From Streptomyces actinomycinicus (GTDB taxonomy: Bacteria > Actinomycetota > Actinomycetes > Streptomycetales > Streptomycetaceae), in assembly GCF_016741775.1 (NCBI RefSeq), contig NZ_JAERRK010000021.1:62001-126000 (forward strand): 64,000 bases of DNA, in the 5' to 3' direction. Below the pieces are notes generated by a model. It saw nothing but the letters and a program-made list of their open reading frames with translations, did no database searches and was not told the origin of the DNA. Positions 14,855-22,838 of this stretch are shown here, piece by piece (within the stretch, counting starts at the first letter, position 1; each line of letters begins with the position of its first letter). Both the position numbers and the translations under genes were made by a program.

Positions 14855-15672
14855 GACACCTCTCCCCCGACCGTGTCGAGCAGCGGGGAGTGGTGTTCCT
14901 GGCGGCGCAGCTCGCGCCGGTTGGAGCGCTCGCCGAGGATCACCTTCAGCACCCGGAACCCGTCGCGCACGGCCCGCAGGTTGCTGGTGCCGTGGATGCG
15001 GAGGTACTCGTGGCTCGGGATCTCCTGGACCTTCAGGCCCGCCTTGACCACTCTGATGTTCATCAGCGTCTCGACCTCGAAGCCGGTGCAGTCGAGTTCG
15101 ATCTTGTCCAGGCAGTGCCGCCAGAACGCGTTGTACCCGTAGCACAGGTCGGTGTACCGGGCGCCGAACTTGCGGTTGACGATGGTGCACAGCGCCCAGT
15201 TGCCGAGCTTGCGGATGAAGGTCATGTCGTCCGTGCCGCCGCCGTTGGCGAAGCGCGAGCCCTTGGCGAAGTCGGCGCCGGATACCAGCGCGGAGACGTA
15301 CGACACGATCTCGCCGCCGTCGGCCGAGCCGTCGGCGTCGACCATCACGATGATGTCGCCGGTGCAGGCCTCGAAGCCGGTGGTCAGGGCGTCCCCCTTG
15401 CCCTTGCCCTGCTGGCCGACCACCTTGACGTCCGGCCGGAGGGAGCGTGCCACGTCGACGGTGTCGTCCGTGGAGTTGCCGTCCACCAGGACCACTTCGT
15501 GGATCCAGTCGGGCAGCGTCTTGAAGACGTAGGGCAGATTCTCCGCCTCGTTCATGGCGGGGATCACCACGCTCACCGGCGGAGTGATCGCCAGGTGAGA
15601 GGAGATGGGGCGGTAGTGGGCGGCGAACAGAGGATCTTGACCCGCACTGGGCGGGCGCAGAACGGAACTCAT
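14851..15672 (-). CDS. GT2 glycosyltransferase, polyprenyl-phosphate mannosyltransferase type
   Basis: 273 residues resembling dolichol/polyprenyl-phosphate sugar transferases: P-V-S-V-V-I-P-A-M-N-E-A-E-N-L near residue 32, V-V-L-V-D-G-N-S-T-D-D-T, G-K-G-D-A-L-T-T-G, V-M-V-D-A-D-G-S (DXD) and G-S-R-F-A-N-G-G-G. No C-terminal membrane helices, as in the soluble DPM1 type. It likely charges a polyprenyl phosphate with a sugar used by the downstream membrane glycosyltransferase. ATG 15672 has GAGAGGGAA 9 nt upstream. First gene of a four-gene coupled operon (GT2-GT2-deacetylase-flippase fusion). Functional class is reasonably sure; the sugar is unknown. Confidence 0.87.
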   Translation of the reverse strand: MSSVLRPPSAGQDPLFAAHYRPISSHLAITPPVSVVIPAMNEAENLPYVFKTLPDWIHEVVLVDGNSTDDTVDVARSLRPDVKVVGQQGKGKGDALTTGFEACTGDIIVMVDADGSADGGEIVSYVSALVSGADFAKGSRFANGGGTDDMTFIRKLGNWALCTIVNRKFGARYTDLCYGYNAFWRHCLDKIELDCTGFEVETLMNIRVVKAGLKVQEIPSHEYLRIHGTSNLRAVRDGFRVLKVILGERSNRRELRRQEHHSPLLDTVGGEVS

Positions 15673-15993
15673 GTCGGTGTTTCCCTCTCGTCCGGCGGAC
15701 CGCCCGCCCGGGGGCGGCCCGGCTCTGTGTCCGGTTCGAAAGGGGGGTTCTCGTCTTCGGCACGGCGAGCCGGTCTCCGGGCCGGTGCCCGGAGCGGTCT
15801 CCCTGTCCGCAGAAGAGCTGGCAAAGCTGGCCGGCCTGCCGGAAAACGACGGCAGCCGGTCGCGCGGCACGACTCGGTCACAGTTGCGGTCACCGAGCAC
15901 GGCACCCCCCTACCGCGCCCCGCTCCGGAGCCGCCGTGGCCCTGAGCCCTCCCCTGAGCCGTGTGCCGACGATCCGGTGCGGGTGAGATGTAT

Positions 15994-16023
15994 GACGGTA
16001 TTGACGGTTGAACCCGAAACGCA
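15994..16023 (-). promoter_or_regulatory. Possible promoter of the glycan operon
   Basis: On the minus strand TTGCGT (16018-16023) and TACCGT (15994-15999) are separated by 18 bp, a fair housekeeping-type promoter. ACCGTCA is directly repeated inside it. It would give a leader of about 310 nt before the GT2 start at 15672. The rest of the 415-bp gap (15673-16087) shows no gene I can support. Confidence 0.3.
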
Positions 16024-16087
16024 AGACCCGGAACGGTGCCTTACGTTTTTACTGGTTTGACCCTTACATAACCTTGGCCCACCTCGT

Positions 16088-16519
16088 TCACTTCTGCGGG
16101 CGTTTTCCGGAAATTCGCTCCCGGAGCAGCACCAGGAGGAGGAGCACCAGGCTCAGCCCGGTCACCGCGACCAGGCCGCCGCGTGCCGACCAGCGGTGCA
16201 CGGCCAGCATGCCCTGGGCAACCAGCATGTTCACGGCGACCGAACCCGCAAGAGCGGCCACCGCGCGGCCGAACGGATCCAGTCCGCGCAGTGCGGCGGC
16301 GATCGCCACGGCCGGCGCCATGAGCAGGAAGAACAGCGTGCACGGGGCGCGCAGCGGTGTGGCGGTGTCGGCGAGCGCGAGTAGCGCACCGGCCACCGCG
16401 ACGGCGGTGGCGGCCCCGGCGAGCAGCGGCGACAGGTCCCTCCCCGGTCCTGGCCGTGCCCGGCCGGCGTCCGCTGCGGAGCCGTCCGGCGAAGGTGTCT
16501 TGATGCGTAAGGTCTGCAT
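16088..16519 (-). CDS. Small integral membrane protein
   Basis: 143 residues with four predicted transmembrane helices (about residues 30-50, 58-78, 85-105 and 115-133), a hydrophilic N-terminal 28 residues and a basic end (R-E-R-I-S-G-K-R-P-Q-K). No motif I recognise. ATG 16519 follows a G-rich stretch; an open extension to 16606 looks non-coding. It is on the same strand as the glycan operon, 415 bp upstream of it, and could be an accessory membrane protein for that locus, but this rests on position only. Confidence 0.65.
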   Translation of the reverse strand: MQTLRIKTPSPDGSAADAGRARPGPGRDLSPLLAGAATAVAVAGALLALADTATPLRAPCTLFFLLMAPAVAIAAALRGLDPFGRAVAALAGSVAVNMLVAQGMLAVHRWSARGGLVAVTGLSLVLLLLVLLRERISGKRPQK

Positions 16520-16733
16520 TGGCGACTTTGCCCCCCGACGCGCCGGATGCCGGGCTTCAATGTGGCGCAGACCCCGGTGGGCCGTCAAGAAGACGGCTCC
16601 TCGCACACAAACGTTCCCTTCCGGTCGGTTGACCCGGCGTCAACTGACCTGACATGCACACGTAATACATGCACGGTGAACGATGTGAGCCGATCCGGTT
16701 GAGACCGAAAAAGTTTTGGCATGGACACTTCCC

Positions 16734-16755
16734 GTCAACACGCGTAGTTGCTACG
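16734..16755 (+). promoter_or_regulatory. Conserved-looking promoter motif before the secreted SGNH hydrolase
   Basis: GTCAACACGCGTAG (16734-16747) leads into a perfect dyad CGTAGTTGCTACG (16743-16755; arms CGTAG/CTACG), 36 bp before the start codon. TTGGCATGGACACTT lies just upstream (16716-16730). From memory, similar GTCAACNCGCGTAG strings precede other secreted-enzyme genes in Streptomyces. I could not verify this here. Confidence 0.4.
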
Positions 16756-16791
16756 AAAGTTGAGGCAGAGATCCTGCTAAAGGGAGGTTCC

Positions 16792-17598
16792 ATGAGACGT
16801 TCCCGACTTACCGGATTCGTGACCTCGCTCCTTCTCGCCGCCGGCCTCGGTCTCTCCGGGGCCGCTTCGGCGCAGGCCTCCTCGACAGCCGCGGCCGGCG
16901 GCTATGTGGCGCTCGGCGACTCCTACTCCTCCGGGGTGGGCGCCGGCAGCTACATCAGCTCCAGCGGCAGCTGCAACCGCAGCACCAAGGCGTACCCGTA
17001 CCTCTGGAACGCCGCCCACGGCCCGTCCTCGTTCGCCTTCAACGCCTGCTCGGGCGCGAAGACGGACGACGTGCTCGCCAACCAGCTCGGCTCGCTGAAC
17101 TCGTCCACCTCACTGGTGTCCATCACCATCGGCGGCAACGACGCCGGATTCGCCGACGTCATGACGACCTGTGTTCTCCAGTCCGACAGCGCCTGCATCT
17201 CGAAGATCAACACTGCCAAGGCGTACGTCGACTCCACGCTCCCCGGCAAGCTGGACACCGTCTACAACGCGATCAGCGCCAAAGCCCCGTCGGCCCGGGT
17301 CGTCGTCATCGGCTACCCGCGCTTCTACCTGCTCGGCCAGTCCTGCCTGGGCCTCTCCGAGGCCAAGCGGTCCGCGATCAACGGCGCCGCCGACTACATC
17401 GACGCCGCCGTCAAGGCCCGCGCCACCGCCCACGACTTCGTCTTCGGCGACGTGCGCACCACGTTCACCGGCCACGAGATCTGCTCCAGCAACTCCTGGC
17501 TGCACAGCGTCAACTGGCTCAACATCGGTGAGTCGTACCACCCCACCGCGGCCGGCCAGTCCGGCGGCTACCTGCCGGTGCTCACGAACGCGGCGTGA
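16792..17598 (+). CDS. Secreted SGNH/GDSL esterase (lipase or phospholipase type)
   Basis: 268 residues. Signal peptide to about residue 27 (A-S-A-Q-A). Block I is A-L-G-D-S-Y-S-S-G with nucleophile Ser44; block III is I-G-G-N-D (oxyanion Asn); block V is G-E-S-Y-H-P-T with catalytic His and no Asp three residues earlier, as in Streptomyces SGNH lipases that use a backbone carbonyl. Six Cys residues fit the three disulfides of that group. It hydrolyses acyl esters outside the cell. ATG 16792 has AGGGAGG 4 nt upstream. Stands alone; the kinase gene is convergent, 44 bp away. Confidence 0.92.
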   Translation: MRRSRLTGFVTSLLLAAGLGLSGAASAQASSTAAAGGYVALGDSYSSGVGAGSYISSSGSCNRSTKAYPYLWNAAHGPSSFAFNACSGAKTDDVLANQLGSLNSSTSLVSITIGGNDAGFADVMTTCVLQSDSACISKINTAKAYVDSTLPGKLDTVYNAISAKAPSARVVVIGYPRFYLLGQSCLGLSEAKRSAINGAADYIDAAVKARATAHDFVFGDVRTTFTGHEICSSNSWLHSVNWLNIGESYHPTAAGQSGGYLPVLTNAA

Positions 17599-17642
17599 CC
17601 CGTACGGGCTCGCCCGTGAGGGTGAACGTCCCGGGGCGTCGC

Positions 17643-19322
17643 TCAGGGCGAACCGGACGGTGAGGCGGAGGCCCCGCCCGACGGGGTCTCCGTCGCCGCC
17701 GTACAGGTGACCGAGAACGGCACCGCGTTCGACGTGGCCCGCACCGGGCTGCGCACCTCCACGCTGATCTCGTTCGTGACCGTCCCGCCCCCGGGATACG
17801 CCCTCACCGTCACCTGCTGCTGCCGGGTGCGCGGCCCGGCCGCCGGGAACGGCAGCGTCTTCCAGCCGGGGTCCGACACCGACCCGTGCGCGAGCACCCA
17901 CCGGTACTCCACCTGCGCGGGCAGCCGCCGCACCGTGAACGCCGCCGTGAACTCCGGCGCCTGCCCGTCCGCAGGCGGACAGGTCCCGGCGTACGTCGTG
18001 TGCGCGCCGGTCAGGGTGACGGTCACCGACTGGGCCGGCCCGCCGCTCGCCGAAGCGCTGCTGTGCGCGGGTGACGCGCCCCCCGTGTCCGTGTTCGCGT
18101 CCGTGTCGGTGGCGGCACTCGGTGTGGGGGAGCGCACCTCGCGGCTCGCCCCGCCCTTGCTCGCGGTGTCGGTCTCCCGCCCGTCACCGTGGTCGCGGTG
18201 CAGCAGGGCGTACGTCAGTCCCGCCAGTGCCAGCGCGACCGCGACCACCCCCGCCACCAGCACGACTGCGGCACGGCGGTTGCGCTCCGTTCCCCGCTCC
18301 GGCCCTCGCCCGGGAACGGCTGCCGTGGTGCCGGGTCCGGGGTGTCCGCCGGGCAGCGGCACCGGCGTGGTGCCGGCCGGCTCCGCGGGCCGGGCCGCCG
18401 TCGTCGGCGTGTACGGCGTGTACGGCGACGCCGTGGGCGCGGTGTCCGACCGGGGCGTCCCGCCCGCCGCGACCAGCCGCAGGTCCCGCTCCGCCTGCTC
18501 GGCCGGCAGCCGTTCCGCGGGGTCCTTGCGCAACAGCCCTCTGATGACGGGCGCGAGCGGACCCGCCCAGCGCGGCGGCGGCAACTCCTCGTCCACCACC
18601 GCCCGCAACGTGCTGAGCGGGGTGTCCTGCCGGAACGGGGAGATGCCCTCGACGGCCGCGTACAGCAGCACACCCAGCGACCACAGGTCCGACTCCGGGC
18701 CCGGCGTGCGCCCCAACGCGCGCTCCGGCGCGAGGAACTCGGGCGACCCGATCACCTCACCGGTCATGGTCAGCGCGGAACTGCCCTCCACCGTGGCGAT
18801 CCCGAAGTCGCTGAGGACCACCCTCCCGTCGTCGGCCAGCAGCACGTTGGCCGGCTTCACGTCCCGGTGCAGCACGCCGGCGGAGTGCGCGGCGCGCAGC
18901 GCGGACAGCACCTCGGCACCGATGTGCGCGGCCCGCTGCGGCGGCAGCGGACCGTCCGACTCCAACTGGTCGGCGAGCGACAGCCCGCGCACCAGCTCCA
19001 TCACGATCCACGGCCGGCCGCCCTCCATCGCCACGTCGTACACCGTGACCACGTTGCGGTTCGCGACCCGGGCGGCCGCCCACGCCTCCCGCTCCAGGCG
19101 TGCGTACATCCGCTCGACCTCGGAGGCGGGCAGCCCGGCCGGGGCCCGCACCTCCTTGACGGCCACCTCGCGGTGCAGCACTTCGTCGCGGGCGCGCCAG
19201 ACGGTCCCCATCCCGCCCTCTCCGAGCGGGGACAGCAGACGGTAACGGCCCGCGATCACACGTTCACGGCCCGGCTCTTCGGACACGGGCGCCCCCCAAG
19301 GCATCTCGCGCGAATTCTCCAC
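17643..19322 (-). CDS. Transmembrane Ser/Thr protein kinase (PknB-like)
   Basis: 559 residues. Kinase domain about residues 25-285: Gly loop L-G-E-G-G-M-G-T-V, Lys56 in V-A-V-K, H-R-D-V-K-P-A-N with catalytic Asp154, D-F-G at 172-174 and S-P-E-F-L-A-P-E at 193-200; all catalytic residues are intact. One transmembrane helix (about residues 357-377) follows a Pro/Thr-rich juxtamembrane stretch. The extracellular part has a Ser/Thr-rich linker and a beta-rich domain of about 110 residues with a Cys pair (T-C-P-P... and V-T-C-T), not PASTA. The start is GTG 19322 or ATG 19304. Nine bases separate it from the NicO gene stop, so it may belong to that operon. Confidence 0.9.
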   Translation of the reverse strand: MENSREMPWGAPVSEEPGRERVIAGRYRLLSPLGEGGMGTVWRARDEVLHREVAVKEVRAPAGLPASEVERMYARLEREAWAAARVANRNVVTVYDVAMEGGRPWIVMELVRGLSLADQLESDGPLPPQRAAHIGAEVLSALRAAHSAGVLHRDVKPANVLLADDGRVVLSDFGIATVEGSSALTMTGEVIGSPEFLAPERALGRTPGPESDLWSLGVLLYAAVEGISPFRQDTPLSTLRAVVDEELPPPRWAGPLAPVIRGLLRKDPAERLPAEQAERDLRLVAAGGTPRSDTAPTASPYTPYTPTTAARPAEPAGTTPVPLPGGHPGPGTTAAVPGRGPERGTERNRRAAVVLVAGVVAVALALAGLTYALLHRDHGDGRETDTASKGGASREVRSPTPSAATDTDANTDTGGASPAHSSASASGGPAQSVTVTLTGAHTTYAGTCPPADGQAPEFTAAFTVRRLPAQVEYRWVLAHGSVSDPGWKTLPFPAAGPRTRQQQVTVRAYPGGGTVTNEISVEVRSPVRATSNAVPFSVTCTAATETPSGGASASPSGSP

Positions 19323-19331
19323 AAAAGTAGC

Positions 19332-21083
19332 TCAGCCCAGCGCGGATGCGGCCCCCTTGAGCACCAATCCGGTACCCAGCGCGACGACGACGAGCGCGGA
19401 CACCAGCGGCAGGGTCCGGCGCACCAGGGCTGCCATCGGGTGCGCGGTCCAGCGCGGGCGCCGCTCCAGCACCCGTGCCGCACCCGAACCCAGCCGTACG
19501 ACGGCGAAACCGGCCGCCGTGAGTGTCAGCGCGAGCCCCGCTCCGTAGGCGGTGACCAGCAGCAGCCCGAACCACGCCTTGCCGAGCGCGGCGGCACCGA
19601 CCAGCACGACCACCGCGGACGGACTGGGCACCAGCCCACCGGCGAACCCGAGCAGGATCGTGCCGCGGACTGTGGGCGCGACGGGGTGGGTGTGGGTGTA
19701 CCCACCGTGGCTGTGGGTGTGGCCTCCATGGGTGTGGCCCCCATGGGTGTGGCCTCCATGAGTGTGGCTCCCATGGCTGTGATCGCCGCTGTGGGTGTGC
19801 TCCCCCTGGCCGTGACGGTCGCTGTGGCTGTGGCTGTCGTCCTGGTGGTGAGTGTGGCTGCGGCTGGCGTCGTGGTCGTGGGTGTGGCTGTCGTCGCGGT
19901 CGTGGTCGTGCTCGTGGTGGTGATGGTGGTCGGAGCCCTGGCCGGCGGAGCCGTCCGCGCCGACCACGGCCAACTGCCGCTGCCTGACCTCCTCGTGCGG
20001 GTGCGGGTGCGGGTGAATACGTGCATGGGCGTGTGAGTGGGGGTGCGCGGGGCCCTGTGCCCGGAGGTGCCAGGCCCGGCGGAGCAGGGTGACACCCGCC
20101 GCCAGCACCAGGGCGCCACTGGCCAGGCCGAGCCAGGCGATCACCGTCGGCGTGGCGGCGGAACCGGCCGTGACCAGCAGGCCCAGGGCGACCACGCCGA
20201 GGGTGTGGGTCACGGTGACCGACGCGGCCAGCGGCAGCACGTCCCGGAGCCGCGCGCGGCCCCCACGAGCCGCTGCCGTGGCGGCCATCAGGGTCTTGCC
20301 GTGGCCCGGCGCGAGCGCGTGCATCGCACCCAGCGCGACCGCGATGAGCAGGGCGAGGGCCGCGAAGCCGATGGTGAGGTCCTGCCGGGCCACCAGGTCG
20401 TCCAGGGCTCGGGTCCAGCGGTCGGCACCGCGGGGGAGCACCCCGGCACCCGGGGCGGCCTGCGCCGCCACGTCGTCGGCGAGGGCGGGACCGCCGGTCC
20501 GTACCCGCAGCGATGCCGTGCTCGTGTCGGCGGGCGAGGACAGCAGGTCCTTGGGATAGGCGGTGAGTTCCCGCGACACCGACGTCTTCGGCACGTCCGT
20601 CGCGGTGAGCGTCATCCGGTCGCCCCGCGCGGTGATCTCCCGCCAGCCGGGCCCACCGGCGGCGCCCGCGCCGTGGAAGCCGAGGGTGACGGTGCCGCCG
20701 CGGGGCAGTGGCGCGGTCAGCCGGCACACCACACGCAGGGTGTGCAGCCCGGCCTGGCCGGGACGCAGGTGCGCGCTGCTGCGGGCGGCCGTCAGCGTGG
20801 TCGTACGGCCGTCGACGGTGAGCCTGCTGCCCGTGGCGGCCCGCGTGCACCGCTGTTCGGCCCACGCGGTCGGTCCCAGCCGCTCGAACTCGGGCTCGAC
20901 CTGCGTGGCCGGGATCTCGGCCAGGTCCTCCACGTGGTCGATGCGGAGCTGCCCGGGAGCGGCGACGAGGCCGTCGTAGCGGTTGACCGTGAAGTTCCCC
21001 AGGGGGTGGGCGCCCGCGGTGCCGGCCGGCAGGAGCGCGAGGCCGCACGCGGCGAGGAGGACGCACAGCAGACGTGGCTTCAC
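19332..21083 (-). CDS. NicO/RcnA-type nickel or cobalt transporter with His-rich loop
   Basis: 583 residues. After a signal peptide, an extracytoplasmic domain starts A-H-P-L-G-N-F-T-V-N-R-Y. The membrane part has the NicO signature A-L-G-A-M-H-A-L-x-P-G-H-G-K-T-L-M-A-A. Between helices lies a ~120-residue loop loaded with His (H-H-H-H-H-E-H-D-H-D, then S-H-T-H-G-G-H-T-H repeats), which can bind many transition-metal ions. C-terminal helices include G-L-V-P-S-P-S-A-V-V-V-L. Likely a Ni/Co (or other divalent metal) exporter or importer. GTG 21083 overlaps the TPR stop as GTGA. It ends a DUF4331-TPR-NicO operon. Confidence 0.88.
   Translation of the reverse strand: MKPRLLCVLLAACGLALLPAGTAGAHPLGNFTVNRYDGLVAAPGQLRIDHVEDLAEIPATQVEPEFERLGPTAWAEQRCTRAATGSRLTVDGRTTTLTAARSSAHLRPGQAGLHTLRVVCRLTAPLPRGGTVTLGFHGAGAAGGPGWREITARGDRMTLTATDVPKTSVSRELTAYPKDLLSSPADTSTASLRVRTGGPALADDVAAQAAPGAGVLPRGADRWTRALDDLVARQDLTIGFAALALLIAVALGAMHALAPGHGKTLMAATAAARGGRARLRDVLPLAASVTVTHTLGVVALGLLVTAGSAATPTVIAWLGLASGALVLAAGVTLLRRAWHLRAQGPAHPHSHAHARIHPHPHPHEEVRQRQLAVVGADGSAGQGSDHHHHHEHDHDRDDSHTHDHDASRSHTHHQDDSHSHSDRHGQGEHTHSGDHSHGSHTHGGHTHGGHTHGGHTHSHGGYTHTHPVAPTVRGTILLGFAGGLVPSPSAVVVLVGAAALGKAWFGLLLVTAYGAGLALTLTAAGFAVVRLGSGAARVLERRPRWTAHPMAALVRRTLPLVSALVVVALGTGLVLKGAASALG
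19690..19790. repeat. Short in-frame repeats coding the His/Gly loop
   Basis: The 15-18-bp units (catgggtgtggcccc and variants) coding G-G-H-T-H are nearly identical between about 19722 and 19768, a slippage-prone stretch that changes the number of metal-binding His residues. Confidence 0.7.
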
Positions 21084-22750
21084 TTGGTCTCCTCCAGCGC
21101 CTTGCGGGCCTGCGCGGCGCCCAGCGGGGAGAAGCCGGGGTTCAGCTTCAGGGCCGAGGCCAGCGAGGCGCGGCCGGCCGCACGGTGGCCGGTGGCCAGT
21201 TCGACGACTCCGCGGTGGTAGCGGAAGACGGCGTTGCGGTAGCCGGTCTCGGTGGCCCGGCGGGCGTACGGCAGGGCCTCGTCGTCGTGGCCGTTGACGT
21301 GCAGTGCCCAGGCGAGGGCGTCCGCGGTGTGCACCGTGTGCCGGCGTGCCCACTCGGCGCGGGCCGCGCGCAGGGCGGCCGCCTTGTCACCGTGGTCGGC
21401 GGCGGCCAGCGCGGTGTCCAGGTCGGCGTTGACGCCGTTGGCGCGGGCCAGCCCGGTCCAGGCGTCGACGAGCGCGTACTGCCGGCGGGCGCGCGCCCGG
21501 TCGCCGGCCGCGCCCCGGGCCTCGTACAGCTCGCCCAGTTCGACGAGCGGGCCGGGCAGCGGGGAGCGGGCGACCAGCGCCTCCATGTCCTTGATCGCCG
21601 CGGAGCGGTCGCCGTTCGCCGCCCGCGCGCGGGCCCGGCCTTCGAGCGCCGGGAGATAGGCGTCGTCGGCGGCCAGGGCGCGGGCGTAGTAGTGGAGTGC
21701 GGTGCTGTAGTCGCCCTGGTTCCAGGCGAGCTGGCCGAGCTGCGTGGCCACGTACGCGGTGTCGCCGGGGGCGGTTGCGGCGGTCAGGGCCTGCTGGAGG
21801 ACCCGGCGTGCCGTACCGACGTCCCCGCGCAGCTCGTGCACGTACGCGTACCGGGTGAACACCGGCACGCCCGGCTTGCGTGTGTCGGCGGTCCTCGCGG
21901 CCTCGGACGCGTCGGTGTACCGGCCGAGTTCGACCAGGGCGTCGACCCGGGAGGACAGGGCGCGCTCGCTGTACGGGTTCTGCCGCAGGGCCGCGTCCGC
22001 CTGGGCCAGGGCGCCGGTGAAGTCGTGCCGGGCGGCGGCGAGGGCGGCGCGGCCGGCCAGGGCCTGGTCGTTGTCCGGTGCCAGCGACAGGGACCGGCGC
22101 AGCGCCTGCTCCGCCTGCGGGTACCGGGAGGGATCGGCCCTGGTGCGCGCCTGCTCCACGTAGGCCAGGCCGAGGGTGGCCCAGCCGCCGGAGTCCTTCG
22201 GCTGGGCCCGCAGATGTGTCTGGAGCGCGGCGATGCCCGCGTCCAGGTTCCCGCCGCCCAGGACAGCGGGGTCGACGGCATCGGCGACGACCGGCTCGGA
22301 CGCCGGCGTCCGCTCCGCACCGAGGGCGAGCGCACCGCCGGTCAGCGCGACCGCCAGCAGGGCGGCGCACCCCAGCATCCGCCCGGCCCGCCGACGCCGT
22401 CCGGCGTCCCGCACCCGCCGCACGGCAGCGACCCGCTCGTCGTCGCCGGGTCCGTCGCCCTCGCCCCTGCGGGCGGTTCCGGGTTCGGCGCCGCCGTCGT
22501 CATCGTCCCGGGTCAGGCGTTCCCCGGCGGTCCCGCCCGCCGGCGCCGGCACCCCGTCACCGGCGCCTCCGCTCCGCGTGCTCTCCGTGTCCCGGGTGCC
22601 CTCCATGTCCTGTGCGTCCTGTGCGTCCTGTGCGTCCTGTGCGTCCTCCGTGTGTCCGGCCGTCCCGGAGGTCTCCGTCACCGGAGCTGAAGGCGGTGCC
22701 GTGCTCGGGCTTCGGCCGTCGTTCTCGTCGTCCTGCGTGCGCGGGCCCAT
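21080..22750 (-). CDS. Membrane-anchored TPR-repeat protein
   Basis: 556 residues. A disordered acidic N-terminal region of ~110 residues, containing four D-A-Q units, precedes one transmembrane helix (about residues 125-145, A-A-L-L-A-V-A-L-T-G-G-A-L-A-L). From about residue 165 to the end there are repeated TPR-like helix pairs, e.g. W-A-T-L-G-L-A-Y-V-E-Q-A, A-x-x-A-L-R-R-S-L-S-L-A-P-D-N, G-D-Y-S-T-A-L-H-Y-Y-A-R-A-L-A. With the N terminus inside, the TPR domain faces outward and may scaffold the secreted DUF4331 partner. ATG 22750 follows GGAGAGGGC. It lies 88 bp after the DUF4331 gene and overlaps NicO by 4 bp. Confidence 0.85.
   Translation of the reverse strand: MGPRTQDDENDGRSPSTAPPSAPVTETSGTAGHTEDAQDAQDAQDAQDMEGTRDTESTRSGGAGDGVPAPAGGTAGERLTRDDDDGGAEPGTARRGEGDGPGDDERVAAVRRVRDAGRRRRAGRMLGCAALLAVALTGGALALGAERTPASEPVVADAVDPAVLGGGNLDAGIAALQTHLRAQPKDSGGWATLGLAYVEQARTRADPSRYPQAEQALRRSLSLAPDNDQALAGRAALAAARHDFTGALAQADAALRQNPYSERALSSRVDALVELGRYTDASEAARTADTRKPGVPVFTRYAYVHELRGDVGTARRVLQQALTAATAPGDTAYVATQLGQLAWNQGDYSTALHYYARALAADDAYLPALEGRARARAANGDRSAAIKDMEALVARSPLPGPLVELGELYEARGAAGDRARARRQYALVDAWTGLARANGVNADLDTALAAADHGDKAAALRAARAEWARRHTVHTADALAWALHVNGHDDEALPYARRATETGYRNAVFRYHRGVVELATGHRAAGRASLASALKLNPGFSPLGAAQARKALEETK
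22610..22648. repeat. 9-bp microsatellite in the TPR gene
   Basis: gtcctgtgc is repeated four times in tandem (about 22611-22646), coding the D-A-Q run near residue 37-48 in the disordered N terminus. Length changes would keep the frame. Confidence 0.85.
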
Positions 22751-22838
22751 GCCCTCTCCTCCGTCGGTCGTGTGGGAGGCGCGGCCCGCCGTGGGGGAGG
22801 GGGAAAACGGGCCGCGCCGGTCTCGAGGGGTGCGCGTG

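Noticed and set aside
15669..15905. 78-residue minus-strand frame upstream of the GT2 gene
   Set aside because: No SD, Arg/Pro-rich, overlaps the leader of the glycan operon.
22610..22648. Microsatellite as a phase-variation switch
   Set aside because: The 9-bp unit keeps the reading frame, so copy-number change would not turn the gene off.
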